Source: Burkholderia contaminans (GTDB taxonomy: Bacteria > Pseudomonadota > Gammaproteobacteria > Burkholderiales > Burkholderiaceae). Taken from it: a DNA stretch of 64,000 bases. The DNA lies in NCBI RefSeq assembly GCF_029633825.1, contig NZ_CP090644.1, positions 62,001 through 126,000 of the forward strand. Direction: 5' to 3'. A program made the translations under genes and the position numbers. Shown here piece by piece: positions 23,959 to 32,381 of the stretch. The notes under the pieces are model-generated. The model did no database searches. It had not been told where the DNA came from and saw only the letters and a list, made by a program, of their open reading frames with translations. Position 1 is the first letter of the stretch, and each line of letters starts with the position of its first letter.

Positions 23959-26553
23959 ATGAGCACCTTGCAGGCCTGGATCGATGACGCGAAATCGCTC
24001 GCGCGAATTGCGATCAGCGAAGCAATTCTCGGCACCGAGGACGATCTCGGGCCGCCCGCGCCCGTTGCCGCGGACCAGCGACGCATAGAGACGGTCGGAC
24101 TTCATAACCTGCTTCCGTATGACCAGTACGACCCCGCCACCGAGCTCTACTACAACACGGATTCGGTTGGCTTCGTGCTTGCGGTTGCACCGCAGACGGG
24201 CGCCGACGCGGAGTTGACCCGCAGTCTCCACGGCCTATATGACTCGGTTCCGGCCGGCTATGGGCTCCAATGGATGCTGTTGGGCGACCCCATCATCGAG
24301 GAGTCATTGAACGCCTACGTCGACCTTCGGCGCGAGTACGCCGAGGCGGGACGTGCGCCCTCGTTCTATCTGGAACAGGCCGAGCGCCGCGCCGCATTCA
24401 TTCGCGGCAAACTCGGCCAGCCGCTGTTTCTTGGCCAAAACTATTCGATCACGGACAAGCGGCTGTTGCTGTCGATCGTGCGCAAGGGCTCGCTCGACGA
24501 TCTGAAGCTGATCGAAGAAATCCAGAATATTCGCGACGTCGTCGGTGCGACGTTGAGTTCCGCAAGCCTGGCAAGCCGTAGCGCGGAGCCCAACGATCTG
24601 TTGCGTTTTCTCTGGCCGATCCTCAACCCCGGTGCGTTCTTTGGCGATGGGGCTGAAACGATCGATCAGACTTATAGCGACGACAAGCCCATTCGTGACC
24701 AACTGACGGCTTTCGGTCACCACATGCGGGTGAAGGCAAAGCATTTGCTCTACGGAGTGCCGCCGGAGGATGCCGACGAGCCCGACGCACGCATCGCTGT
24801 GCGCAGCTTTGGCGTGCACCAGTATCCGAAGAGCAAAGAGCTGTGGGAGATGAACAACATCGTCGGCTCGCTCTTCAACGATGTCCATCAATACCCCTGC
24901 CCGTACCTGATCACGCTCGGCGTCCTGATTCTCGATCAGACCGCCGTCGAGACACGGGCCGCTTTGCGTAGTGCGCGCGCGACGCAGAACGCCGAATCGA
25001 AGATCGCGAAGCTGCAGCCCGAACTGGCGCTGCAGAATCAGGACTGGAAAGCCGTCTCGATGCAGCTCACGCAAGGGGGCTCGATGTGTGAGCTCTATCA
25101 CACGCTCACGCTCTTCGCGCCGCGCAAGAAGATGGAGCAGTGTGTGGCGGCCGCGAAAGGCATCTGGCGTTCGGAGCGCTTCAAGCTGTTCCCGATGCTG
25201 ACCCAGCAGCTGACGACATTCCTGTCGGCCCTGCCCATGATGCTGACAAGCGACATGCGGGACGACCTCAAGAAGTTTCGGTTGATCACCACCAAGACCA
25301 CCGTAAATGCGACCGATATGGCACCGGTGCTCGGCGAGTGGTCGGGTACGAATGGACGGGCAAGCCTGCTCTTTTTTGGCCGTCGCGGTACACCCGCGCT
25401 TGTAGACATTTACTCGAGCGGAACGAACTACAACGGCTTTGTCGATGGTACTTCCGGCGCCGGTAAATCGGTGCTCATGAACGACATCATCGGAGCGTTC
25501 CGCTCGGTCGGCGGAATCATCCGGATCTGTGACGTGGGCTATTCGTACGAAAAGCAGATCGACATGGGAGACGGCCAGTACATCGACTTCAAGCCTGGGT
25601 CGCGAATCGTCATCAATGCGTTTTCGACCGCTGGCATCGATACCGAAAATGGTCTCGACAGCGAGGTGAAATTCATCCGGCCGATCATCGCGCGCATGGT
25701 ATCGCCGACCGCTCCTATCACTCCGTTCGAGGGCGCGTTGCTCGATGTCGCAGTGCGCATCGTATGGAAGGACTACGGCCAGGAAGGTAGTCCCACGTTG
25801 GTGCGAGACGCCCTGCTGAGCCTGAAGGACCAGAATGGGCAACCCGAGCGCATCGCGTATGAACTTGCCGTGCGTCTCGAACCGTTCTGCAAGGGGGGTG
25901 TTTACGGCGACTACGTCAACGGGCGCACCAACGTACGACTCGACAATGAAGTGGTTGGACTTGAGCTCGAGCACCTCAACAGCGATCCCCAACTGCGCAC
26001 GGTGATCATGCTCGGCCTGACCAATCAGGTCACCAACGAAATGTACCGCTTTGACCGGTCGCGACCGAAGCTGTTCCTGCAGGACGAGGGCTGGCAGATC
26101 GTCGGTGACGATCAGGAATCGGCCGACTTCATGGAAGAAGGCTATCGGCGTGCGCGCAAATACGAAGGCAGCTTCTTTTTCGCGACGCAGGGGATCACCG
26201 ACGCCGGGATGAACAAGGCAACGCAGGCCGCGTTCGACAACTCCGCATGGAAGTTCCACCTCAAGCAAAGCGACGACACGCTCAAGAAGATCGAGAAGGG
26301 CGACGTGATGGATCTGTCGCCGGGGTTGAAACGCATGTTGAAGTCGCTACGCCCGGTACCCGGTCGCTATAGCGAGTTCGTCCTCGTCGATCCGAACGGC
26401 GGCACGCACCTACTGCGCCATATCCCTGACGAATTCACGCTGGCCATGGCGACCACGAAGGGGCCGGACTACGAATTCATGCAGCGTTTGCGTGCCGGCG
26501 GCACGTCCACAGAAGACGCGATCCGCGCCCTAATCCAAGCCAAACGGAAGTGA
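23959..26553 (+). CDS. traC: Conjugation ATPase TraC (VirB4-like)
   Basis: The 864-residue protein has the TraC-F domain at the N terminus and a RecA-like ATPase core with Walker A DGTSGAGKSVLMND near residue 496 and Walker B PKLFLQDEGWQIVGD near residue 704. The start at ATG 23959 follows CCAGGAG. TraC drives pilus assembly. Its stop overlaps the trbI start. Confidence 0.94.
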   Translation: MSTLQAWIDDAKSLARIAISEAILGTEDDLGPPAPVAADQRRIETVGLHNLLPYDQYDPATELYYNTDSVGFVLAVAPQTGADAELTRSLHGLYDSVPAGYGLQWMLLGDPIIEESLNAYVDLRREYAEAGRAPSFYLEQAERRAAFIRGKLGQPLFLGQNYSITDKRLLLSIVRKGSLDDLKLIEEIQNIRDVVGATLSSASLASRSAEPNDLLRFLWPILNPGAFFGDGAETIDQTYSDDKPIRDQLTAFGHHMRVKAKHLLYGVPPEDADEPDARIAVRSFGVHQYPKSKELWEMNNIVGSLFNDVHQYPCPYLITLGVLILDQTAVETRAALRSARATQNAESKIAKLQPELALQNQDWKAVSMQLTQGGSMCELYHTLTLFAPRKKMEQCVAAAKGIWRSERFKLFPMLTQQLTTFLSALPMMLTSDMRDDLKKFRLITTKTTVNATDMAPVLGEWSGTNGRASLLFFGRRGTPALVDIYSSGTNYNGFVDGTSGAGKSVLMNDIIGAFRSVGGIIRICDVGYSYEKQIDMGDGQYIDFKPGSRIVINAFSTAGIDTENGLDSEVKFIRPIIARMVSPTAPITPFEGALLDVAVRIVWKDYGQEGSPTLVRDALLSLKDQNGQPERIAYELAVRLEPFCKGGVYGDYVNGRTNVRLDNEVVGLELEHLNSDPQLRTVIMLGLTNQVTNEMYRFDRSRPKLFLQDEGWQIVGDDQESADFMEEGYRRARKYEGSFFFATQGITDAGMNKATQAAFDNSAWKFHLKQSDDTLKKIEKGDVMDLSPGLKRMLKSLRPVPGRYSEFVLVDPNGGTHLLRHIPDEFTLAMATTKGPDYEFMQRLRAGGTSTEDAIRALIQAKRK

Positions 26554-26924
26554 ACATGCGACACGACCTCGTACTCACCGGCCTTATCTCGATCGGCGCT
26601 TCGTTGGTGCTGGGCTCCCCGCTCGTCTACTTATGGACGCAACGCGAAAGAGTTGCGCCGGTCGTCGTGGTTGACGTGCAGAAGCTCATCAGCGATGAGC
26701 AGGAAACGCTGCTGAAGACCTTCAATAATGGCGATCCCGTCCACATGACGGACGACGCGAAGAATAAGGCGACCCAACACGCCGGCGATTACGCAAAGCG
26801 CCTGTCGGCCGCGCTGGACCAGCTCGGCACACAGTGCGGCTGCGTTGTCGTCAATAAAGCTGCCGTGCTCGCAGGTGATGCGCCCGACCTCACTGACCTG
26901 ATCGCCAAGAGGATCGCGAAATGA
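26550..26924 (+). CDS. trbI: Conjugation protein TrbI (F type)
   Basis: The protein (124 residues from GTG 26550, or 122 from ATG 26556) has an N-terminal membrane helix (LVLTGLISIGASLVLGSPLV) and a periplasmic part with VVVVDVQKLISDEQETLL and LDQLGTQCGCVVVNKAAVLA, as in TrbI of F-type systems, a protein affecting pilus retraction. It overlaps traC and the following small gene by 4 bases each. Confidence 0.85.
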   Translation: MNMRHDLVLTGLISIGASLVLGSPLVYLWTQRERVAPVVVVDVQKLISDEQETLLKTFNNGDPVHMTDDAKNKATQHAGDYAKRLSAALDQLGTQCGCVVVNKAAVLAGDAPDLTDLIAKRIAK

Positions 26925-27142
26925 CTCGTCTCCGATCGACGGCCCTCTCCCAGTTTTCTGCGCGCACGCTTGGAACAAAAATGGTGGGCGGACGATTTGC
27001 ACCGACCGCCGTTGGTGATTATCTGGCCGCCTCGACCAGTACTTGTGCGGCGGCGCTTGCAAACGTAACGACGCATTTCGACTTGCGTCGATCGGGGGGC
27101 GCGAATTTTGCAAGAACCGACCTTCGCGGAGATGAGCAGTGA
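26921..27142 (+). CDS. Small hypothetical protein between trbI and the signal peptidase
   Basis: The 73-residue frame starts at ATG 26921 overlapping trbI (ATGA) and ends overlapping the GTG of the signal peptidase gene (GTGA). This perfect fit into the chain of coupled genes is the main support. The sequence is basic with a mildly hydrophobic middle (VGDYLAASTSTCAAALANV). No family is recognised. Confidence 0.5.
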   Translation: MTRLRSTALSQFSARTLGTKMVGGRFAPTAVGDYLAASTSTCAAALANVTTHFDLRRSGGANFARTDLRGDEQ

Positions 27143-27648
27143 TCGCGCTCGTCGCCTACTCCAGCGGCCTGGCTCGCTATCGACGGTTTGTTCGCACCGT
27201 GGTCGCGCTGACGGTCGTGGCGGCTGTCGCATGGGGCCTCACGCCTTGGTATGGGCTGACGTTCAACATGTCGACCAGTCTGCCGGGGACGCTCTACTTC
27301 ATCCGCAAGGGCCCCTGTCGGCCGCGCCTCGGCGACACCATCGCATTTCGGTGGCACGGTGGGGCGACCTACCCCGCAGGACTGACCTTCATCAAACACG
27401 TGGCTGGTTTGCCTGGCGATGTCGTGCACGTCGTTGGTCGCAACGTCTGGGTCAATCAGACCTATATCGGCTACGCCAAGCCGCTCTCGCTTGCAGGGAT
27501 GGCGCTGTTTCCGACCGAAGACGGCGTGATTCCGCCGGGACACTACTTCGTGGCCACGCCGAACCCGAACAGCCTCGATTCGCGGTACTCGATCGCCGGC
27601 ACCGTTCCTCAAACCGCAATCGTCGGGGAGGCCTATGAAATTTTTTAA
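27139..27648 (+). CDS. S26 signal peptidase of the transfer system (RP4 TraF type)
   Basis: The 169-residue product has a membrane helix (VALTVVAAVAWGLTPWYGLT), then NMSTSLPGTLYF with the probable catalytic serine near residue 47, and FIKHVAGLPGDVVHV with the general-base lysine near residue 86. SLDSRYSI near the end is the third conserved box. It likely processes pilin or other exported proteins. It should not be confused with the F-type TraF at 34794. The next small gene follows after 50 bases. Confidence 0.9.
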   Translation: MIALVAYSSGLARYRRFVRTVVALTVVAAVAWGLTPWYGLTFNMSTSLPGTLYFIRKGPCRPRLGDTIAFRWHGGATYPAGLTFIKHVAGLPGDVVHVVGRNVWVNQTYIGYAKPLSLAGMALFPTEDGVIPPGHYFVATPNPNSLDSRYSIAGTVPQTAIVGEAYEIF

Positions 27649-27698
27649 CCGCTGCCGCGCCCTCAGCACGCCGGCCGGCGCTTCAACTGGAGGCTCAG

Positions 27699-27842
27699 AT
27701 GACGCTTCTGATGCTTGCAATTGGCTTGTTCATATGGGCCGTATGGATGTGCGTGATCGTGTTCTGTCTTGGTGTGGGGTTTCTGGTGGCCTGGTTTATA
27801 GGCATGTCATTGGTACACCACATTTCTTTATCGTCCAAATAG
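27699..27842 (+). CDS. Very small membrane protein (47 residues)
   Basis: The ATG at 27699 follows TGGAGG by five bases. It encodes 47 residues that are almost all hydrophobic (LMLAIGLFIWAVWMCVIVFC and GVGFLVAWFIGM), giving one or two membrane helices. The frame stops at 27842, overlapping the likely traW start. Its good binding site and clean membrane pattern support a real gene, although the traW frame is also open here. Confidence 0.55.
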   Translation: MTLLMLAIGLFIWAVWMCVIVFCLGVGFLVAWFIGMSLVHHISLSSK

Positions 27843-28543
27843 TGGACACAGGGATAGGTCCAGCCTGCTTGCTCGTTGGTTGGAGGCAGCTACGACAGCT
27901 TATCCGACGAGCTGCAGTCCTGTGGATCGCGGCACTGACGGTCGCGGTATCCCCGATTTCAGCGATTGCGGAGGACCTGGGCGTGGTTGGCCCGACGTAT
28001 CCGATTGCGGAGCACGACGCGATTGCGATGCTGAAGCGCCGCCTGCTCGAACTGCAAGCCAATGGTGGGCTGGCGGCCATCGAGCGCCGTGCGCGCCAGC
28101 GCGCGCTGCATGACGTCACGTCCCTGCCCCCGGTGCCGGGCATTTCGACCGTCAGCGCGTACTCGAGTCGCCTGATTGATCCGACGGTCACCTACTCCAA
28201 GCCCGTCACCAACGACGAGGGCGCCGTGATCGTCGCCGCCGGCACGCGTATCAATCCGCTCGACATTGTCACGCTGCACGAGCGCCTGGTGTTCTTCGAC
28301 GGCCGCGATGCGGGACAGGTCAAGGCGGTGCAGGCGCTCGCGGCCCGCTCCGGCGATTCCATCAAACCGATCCTGACTGCTGGTTCGTGGTTTGACCTGA
28401 CGAAGTCGTGGAAACGGCAAGTGTATTTCGATCAGCAGGGTCGACTTAGCCAGCGTTTCGGGATCACCCGCGTGCCGGCCGTCATCAGCCAGCGCGGCAA
28501 CCAACTGCTTCTTGAGGAAGAACCTGCGGAGCAACTGCGTTGA
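27842..28543 (+). CDS. traW: Conjugation protein TraW
   Basis: The TraW part begins with a signal peptide (AVLWIAALTVAVSPISAIAE) then DLGVVGPTYPIAEHDAIAML, the family's N-terminal box, followed by GTRINPLDIVTLHERLVFFD, IKPILTAGSWFDLTKSWKRQ and RLSQRFGITRVPAVISQRG. The frame is open back to 27635, but GTG 27842, next to the stop of the small membrane protein, gives a family-like size (233 residues). The exact start is uncertain. TraW acts with TrbC in pilus assembly. Confidence 0.88.
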   Translation: MDTGIGPACLLVGWRQLRQLIRRAAVLWIAALTVAVSPISAIAEDLGVVGPTYPIAEHDAIAMLKRRLLELQANGGLAAIERRARQRALHDVTSLPPVPGISTVSAYSSRLIDPTVTYSKPVTNDEGAVIVAAGTRINPLDIVTLHERLVFFDGRDAGQVKAVQALAARSGDSIKPILTAGSWFDLTKSWKRQVYFDQQGRLSQRFGITRVPAVISQRGNQLLLEEEPAEQLR

Positions 28544-28589
28544 CCCGGCGACCAAATCACCTGTCACCTCCCAATTTATCGGAATCGCG

Positions 28590-29282
28590 ATGAACAACTA
28601 TGACCGTCTGGACTTCACTGCCGACCCGGCCGTTATCGACGTCGTCGAGAAGAACTCGCCCCACGACGGCGCTGCTGCTCTTCAGCACTTCAATGCGACA
28701 GTCGAGCCGATCCGGTATGTCGTAGACGTCACCAATGATCAGGTCGTCGTTTCAGGAAAGGGTGTGCTCGCGACTTACTACTGGCGCGCGAGCCCCTACG
28801 ACAGCAGGGTCGCTCGTCTATCCGTTCAACCTGACCGCCAGATCGTAGGAGACAGCAGCGGGGAAACCTTTCGTGTTGTGGTGGGTGCTGTAGATGATAT
28901 CCACCGTCCTGCTGCGGTCATCGCCGAGCATCTGAGCGAGGTCGAAGCCGTTGAGCTGATCGGTCGTATCGAGAAGGGGGTGAAGGGCGCCCTCGGTATC
29001 GGCGTCGAATCGACCCATACGGTCCAGTTGGATGAGCCTCTTCCCGTCTCCGGCGTTGTTGAGTCCGCACGTCGTTCGATTGGAGCGAAGCTGCTCGACA
29101 TCCTGGCCACGGTAACGTCACGTGTGGTATGGGTCGCCGCTTGGGGCGTTGCCGGTGCGGCGACCGGCGGTCTTGCAGTGATCCTCCTGCCGATCGTCTA
29201 TCGCCTTGGCCATCACGTCGGCGCATACCTGATCGACTTCGTCTTCCACGTGTATCCGGCGATGCGGGAGCTGCTTTCATGA
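28590..29282 (+). CDS. Hypothetical membrane-anchored protein in the tra operon
   Basis: The 230-residue protein has an N-terminal soluble region (YVVDVTNDQVVVSGKGVLAT, RLSVQPDRQIVGDSSGETFR) and C-terminal hydrophobic segments (VVWVAAWGVAGAATGGLAVI and RLGHHVGAYLIDFVFHV). No family is recognised. It is not part of the standard F set. It overlaps traU by 4 bases and is 46 bases after traW. Confidence 0.65.
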   Translation: MNNYDRLDFTADPAVIDVVEKNSPHDGAAALQHFNATVEPIRYVVDVTNDQVVVSGKGVLATYYWRASPYDSRVARLSVQPDRQIVGDSSGETFRVVVGAVDDIHRPAAVIAEHLSEVEAVELIGRIEKGVKGALGIGVESTHTVQLDEPLPVSGVVESARRSIGAKLLDILATVTSRVVWVAAWGVAGAATGGLAVILLPIVYRLGHHVGAYLIDFVFHVYPAMRELLS

Positions 29283-30310
29283 GCATGCGCCCTCTCCTTC
29301 GCCGCTGGATTCTCGCGATCGCGCTGGTTGCCAGCTGCTTCTCGTTCTCGGCGCCGGCCGATGCGGGTCAGTGTGTCGGCCGATTCGCCAATCCGATCAC
29401 GGATATCTGCTGGGAATGCGCTTTCCCGATGGCCATCGGTAGCGTCACGTTCCTCAATATGGGCCAGGACGACACCCCGAACCCGGGCGGATTCCTCTGC
29501 TTCTGTAGCGGCACGTTTGGCGTCAAGTTCAGCTTCTGGGAGCCGATCCGGCGCGTCGACGTCACGCGCTCGCCCTACTGCTTCGTGTCGCTCGGCGGGA
29601 TCTCGCTGAACCCGGGCATCCACGCCCCGGAGGGGGAGGTGCGCGAGCAGAAGGACGACACCAAGCAGAGCTTCTATCAGGTGCACTGGTACACCGATCC
29701 GGTCATGTACTACACCGAGATCCTGCTAGACGACCCCTGTATGGAGACGGGCAGCTTCGATGTCGCGTACATGACCGAAGTCGATCCGACGTGGAGCGAC
29801 GACGATCTCACCATGCTCCTCGAGCCGGAGACCTACCTGTTCGGCAGTCCGATCGCCCAGGCCGCTTGCGCAGGTGACTGCGTGCTCTCGAGCCTAGGTT
29901 TCGGCAGCAACCTGCTCTTCTGGTGCGCGGGCTGCAACGGCTCGATCTATCCATTCAACGGCCACGTTCAGGCCCATGTGTCCGCGATCCAGGCGTCGTC
30001 ACTGCTGGTCGAGCGCATGACCGCAAAGCTGCATCGCGAGGGTTTGATGTGGGGCACGACAGGTGACGGGGCCATGTGCGGCTACTACCTGCAGCCGGTG
30101 ATGGACAAGACCCAATACAAGTACACGATGCTCTACCCCGTTGCGCAAACCGACCAGATCAACGGTCAGTGCTGTCAGCCGTATGGCCGCACGTCGGCGC
30201 TCTGGGGCGCCGGAAAGATGATCCCGTACACGGGGGAGGACTTCGCGTACGAGATTTTCCGCAAGCGCAACTGCTGCATGGGTGCGAACCTCGGAGACTT
30301 GCCCCAATGA
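29279..30310 (+). CDS. traU: Conjugation protein TraU
   Basis: The 343-residue protein has a signal peptide (ILAIALVASCFSFSAPADAG) and the cysteine-rich TraU pattern: CVGRFANPITDICWECAFPM, PGGFLCFCSGTFGVKFSFWE, GINGQ-type CC pairs and KRNCCMGANLGD at the end. About twenty cysteines make it a likely client of the plasmid disulfide isomerase. TraU is needed for DNA transfer and pilus-associated mating-pair formation. Confidence 0.94.
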   Translation: MSMRPLLRRWILAIALVASCFSFSAPADAGQCVGRFANPITDICWECAFPMAIGSVTFLNMGQDDTPNPGGFLCFCSGTFGVKFSFWEPIRRVDVTRSPYCFVSLGGISLNPGIHAPEGEVREQKDDTKQSFYQVHWYTDPVMYYTEILLDDPCMETGSFDVAYMTEVDPTWSDDDLTMLLEPETYLFGSPIAQAACAGDCVLSSLGFGSNLLFWCAGCNGSIYPFNGHVQAHVSAIQASSLLVERMTAKLHREGLMWGTTGDGAMCGYYLQPVMDKTQYKYTMLYPVAQTDQINGQCCQPYGRTSALWGAGKMIPYTGEDFAYEIFRKRNCCMGANLGDLPQ

Positions 30311-31095
30311 GTCGGCTCACTTTCTCCATCATAGCCGCCGGCACGATCGCCCTCGCGGCCGGTCATGTGTCGGCACAAACCGTGTCGAATGACGCGCTCG
30401 CGCGTGAGCAGCAGCAGATCAATACCACGCGCCGAGCGATCTTCGATGAGGCAGCCAGCGGCACCGCACGTTACCGAGGCGTGATGCCATCGTCGGATGC
30501 GATTGATGCCGAGATGAGCCGTATCCAGCGCAGTCGCGATCGGCAGATGGCCCAGGCGGCAGCAAAGGCAGCTCACGATGGCAACGCGTTCCCGAACCTA
30601 CCGGCGCCGGCGCCAGCCGCCGCCGGTGCAGATCCGTTCGCCGTCGCCAAACGGTACGAAAGCCGTACGCAGCGTCGTGTGACCGACTCCTTCGTCGCGT
30701 TCGCGAGCTTCTCGATGCCCGCTGCCTCGCTGGTACGCCTGGTGAAGACCATGAATCAGGCCGGGGGAACTGTGGTGTTCCGGGGCTTCAAGAACGACTC
30801 GCTGAAGGCGACGGCCGCTGAAATGCAGCGGCTGGGGATTGCGTCCGGCGGCATCGTCGTCAACCCGAAGGCGTTCACGCAGTATCGCATCGCCCGTGTG
30901 CCCGCCTATGTCGTCACACGCGGTGGAGACGCCAACAGTCAGGTCGACAGCAGCGGATGTGCGCTGCCGGCGTCGTACGTCTCCTTGTCGGGAGACGTGA
31001 CGCCCGCGTATGCCCTGCGCCAGATCGTCGATCACAGCCCTACCTACGGGGGGATCGCCGAGCGATATCTCCGTGCACTGGGGGATGTCGAATGA
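30307..31095 (+). CDS. trbC: Conjugation protein TrbC (F type)
   Basis: The 262-residue product has a signal peptide (IIAAGTIALAAGHVSAQ), a helical linker, and a thioredoxin-like domain with VAFASFSMPAASLVRLVKTM, GTVVFRGFKNDSLKAT and GGIVVNPKAFTQYRIARVPA, all typical of F-type TrbC. It lacks a CXXC motif. It works with TraW. Overlap with traU and traN is 4 bases on each side. Confidence 0.92.
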   Translation: MSRLTFSIIAAGTIALAAGHVSAQTVSNDALAREQQQINTTRRAIFDEAASGTARYRGVMPSSDAIDAEMSRIQRSRDRQMAQAAAKAAHDGNAFPNLPAPAPAAAGADPFAVAKRYESRTQRRVTDSFVAFASFSMPAASLVRLVKTMNQAGGTVVFRGFKNDSLKATAAEMQRLGIASGGIVVNPKAFTQYRIARVPAYVVTRGGDANSQVDSSGCALPASYVSLSGDVTPAYALRQIVDHSPTYGGIAERYLRALGDVE

Positions 31096-32381
31096 ACGGA
31101 ATGCGGGCAACCCTGCGCCGAAGCGCACCACTGGCCATCGCGACCGCTCTGGCTGCGGTCGCCGTGTGCGCTGCTGCGGACGCCCCATCTACCGGGACTG
31201 CGTTTACTGAAGGCCAGTCGTTCGGTAAGTCAGGAATGAACGCGGCTCACGGAAGCATCAGTGGCGGTAGCTCGAACGTGCCGAACTACACGAACCAGGA
31301 CGGCGAGCTGACGCCGCTGTATGGCGGTGGGCAGGGCAGTCTCGGGCCGGCCGGGTCAGGGAAGGAAGCGGATTGCTCAACGCAGCCAGCGAACCCGAGT
31401 GCCTACTGGCGTCAGGAATGCGATGCCGTGAATTACCTCGCGAAGAAGCCTCCCAATCGCATGCCGATCACCGCGAGCGATCCGATCGTGACCGGAAGCA
31501 AGGGCGCGATCAATAACCCCGGGTCTACGACGAGTTCGCAGGACTGCCACAACGTGACGTCGACGGTGCCGGCGACCTACCGGAAGGAAACCTGCGAACA
31601 GGCCGTGGGTACGCAAACCTATACCTGCAACCGCATCAATGACCCCGTCTGCACCGAACCCTATCAAGGCTGCGCCGCTGGCGGGGTCGTCGAGGGAAGC
31701 TTCACCGGCGGGTTTGCCGCGCGCCTGGCATCGAACTCTGCGCTCTGGAACTTCGGCGCTGACACGGGCTATCACGACAACTCAGGCTACAACGGACTGA
31801 CCGTGTCCGGCTCGATGAGTTTCAGCGTCCAGAACCTTGGTCAGATCGGTACCGCAGTCATCAGCCAGATCACGGCAAACAATACGCTGCGCAGCGTCGA
31901 CATTAACGGCGTCACGGTCTACACCGATGCGCCGGACGGCGGGCGCATTCTCCAATGCGGAGTGGCGACGCTGCCGGCGTCGGCCGGCGGTATTGATGGA
32001 CGGCAGACCACCGGCTATCTTGCCGCGTCTTCGCCTGGTGTGACCTTCACACACAATTTGATTTACAACGGCATTCGGAGCGTGTGTTCGGATAAAACTG
32101 CCTTTACGGCAGATGGCGGTCTCACAGAGTATCGACCGTTCTTTACCTTCGGTAGCGAGTACGAGGGGAACCCGTCGACCATTGCGCCCAACACCGACAT
32201 CCGCGCGTATTTGCACGAGGGCGTCAATACCGTCGAGATTCAAGCGGCGATAGGCGGGTACGGTTTCCAGGGCGGCGGGCAGGCCCGAGTTCAGCTCACG
32301 CTGAACCAGATCTGCACCGCGACTTGCACGCCGAACTGGATCGACCAGTGCAGCTCGTTCGAACAGCGGGCCGCACAATGA
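31092..32381 (+). CDS. traN: TraN, N-terminal half as a separate secreted protein
   Basis: The 429-residue protein has a signal peptide (LAIATALAAVAVCAAADAPS) and the TraN-like N-terminal region: FTEGQSFGKSGMNAAHGSIS, cysteine pairs in DCHNVTSTVPATYRKETCEQ and a long beta-rich domain. In F, TraN is one outer-membrane protein of about 600 residues that stabilises mating pairs by binding recipient outer-membrane proteins. Here the frame ends after QICTATCTPNWIDQCSSFE, overlapping the next gene's ATG by 4 bases. The break is at a clean overlap with a new signal peptide, so it looks like a functional split rather than a frameshift. Confidence 0.75.
   Translation: MNGMRATLRRSAPLAIATALAAVAVCAAADAPSTGTAFTEGQSFGKSGMNAAHGSISGGSSNVPNYTNQDGELTPLYGGGQGSLGPAGSGKEADCSTQPANPSAYWRQECDAVNYLAKKPPNRMPITASDPIVTGSKGAINNPGSTTSSQDCHNVTSTVPATYRKETCEQAVGTQTYTCNRINDPVCTEPYQGCAAGGVVEGSFTGGFAARLASNSALWNFGADTGYHDNSGYNGLTVSGSMSFSVQNLGQIGTAVISQITANNTLRSVDINGVTVYTDAPDGGRILQCGVATLPASAGGIDGRQTTGYLAASSPGVTFTHNLIYNGIRSVCSDKTAFTADGGLTEYRPFFTFGSEYEGNPSTIAPNTDIRAYLHEGVNTVEIQAAIGGYGFQGGGQARVQLTLNQICTATCTPNWIDQCSSFEQRAAQ

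Noticed and set aside
24304..26268. 654-codon open frame on the minus strand opposite traC
   Set aside because: It is a GC-driven shadow of traC: no family resemblance, no ribosome binding site, and traC motifs explain the plus strand fully.
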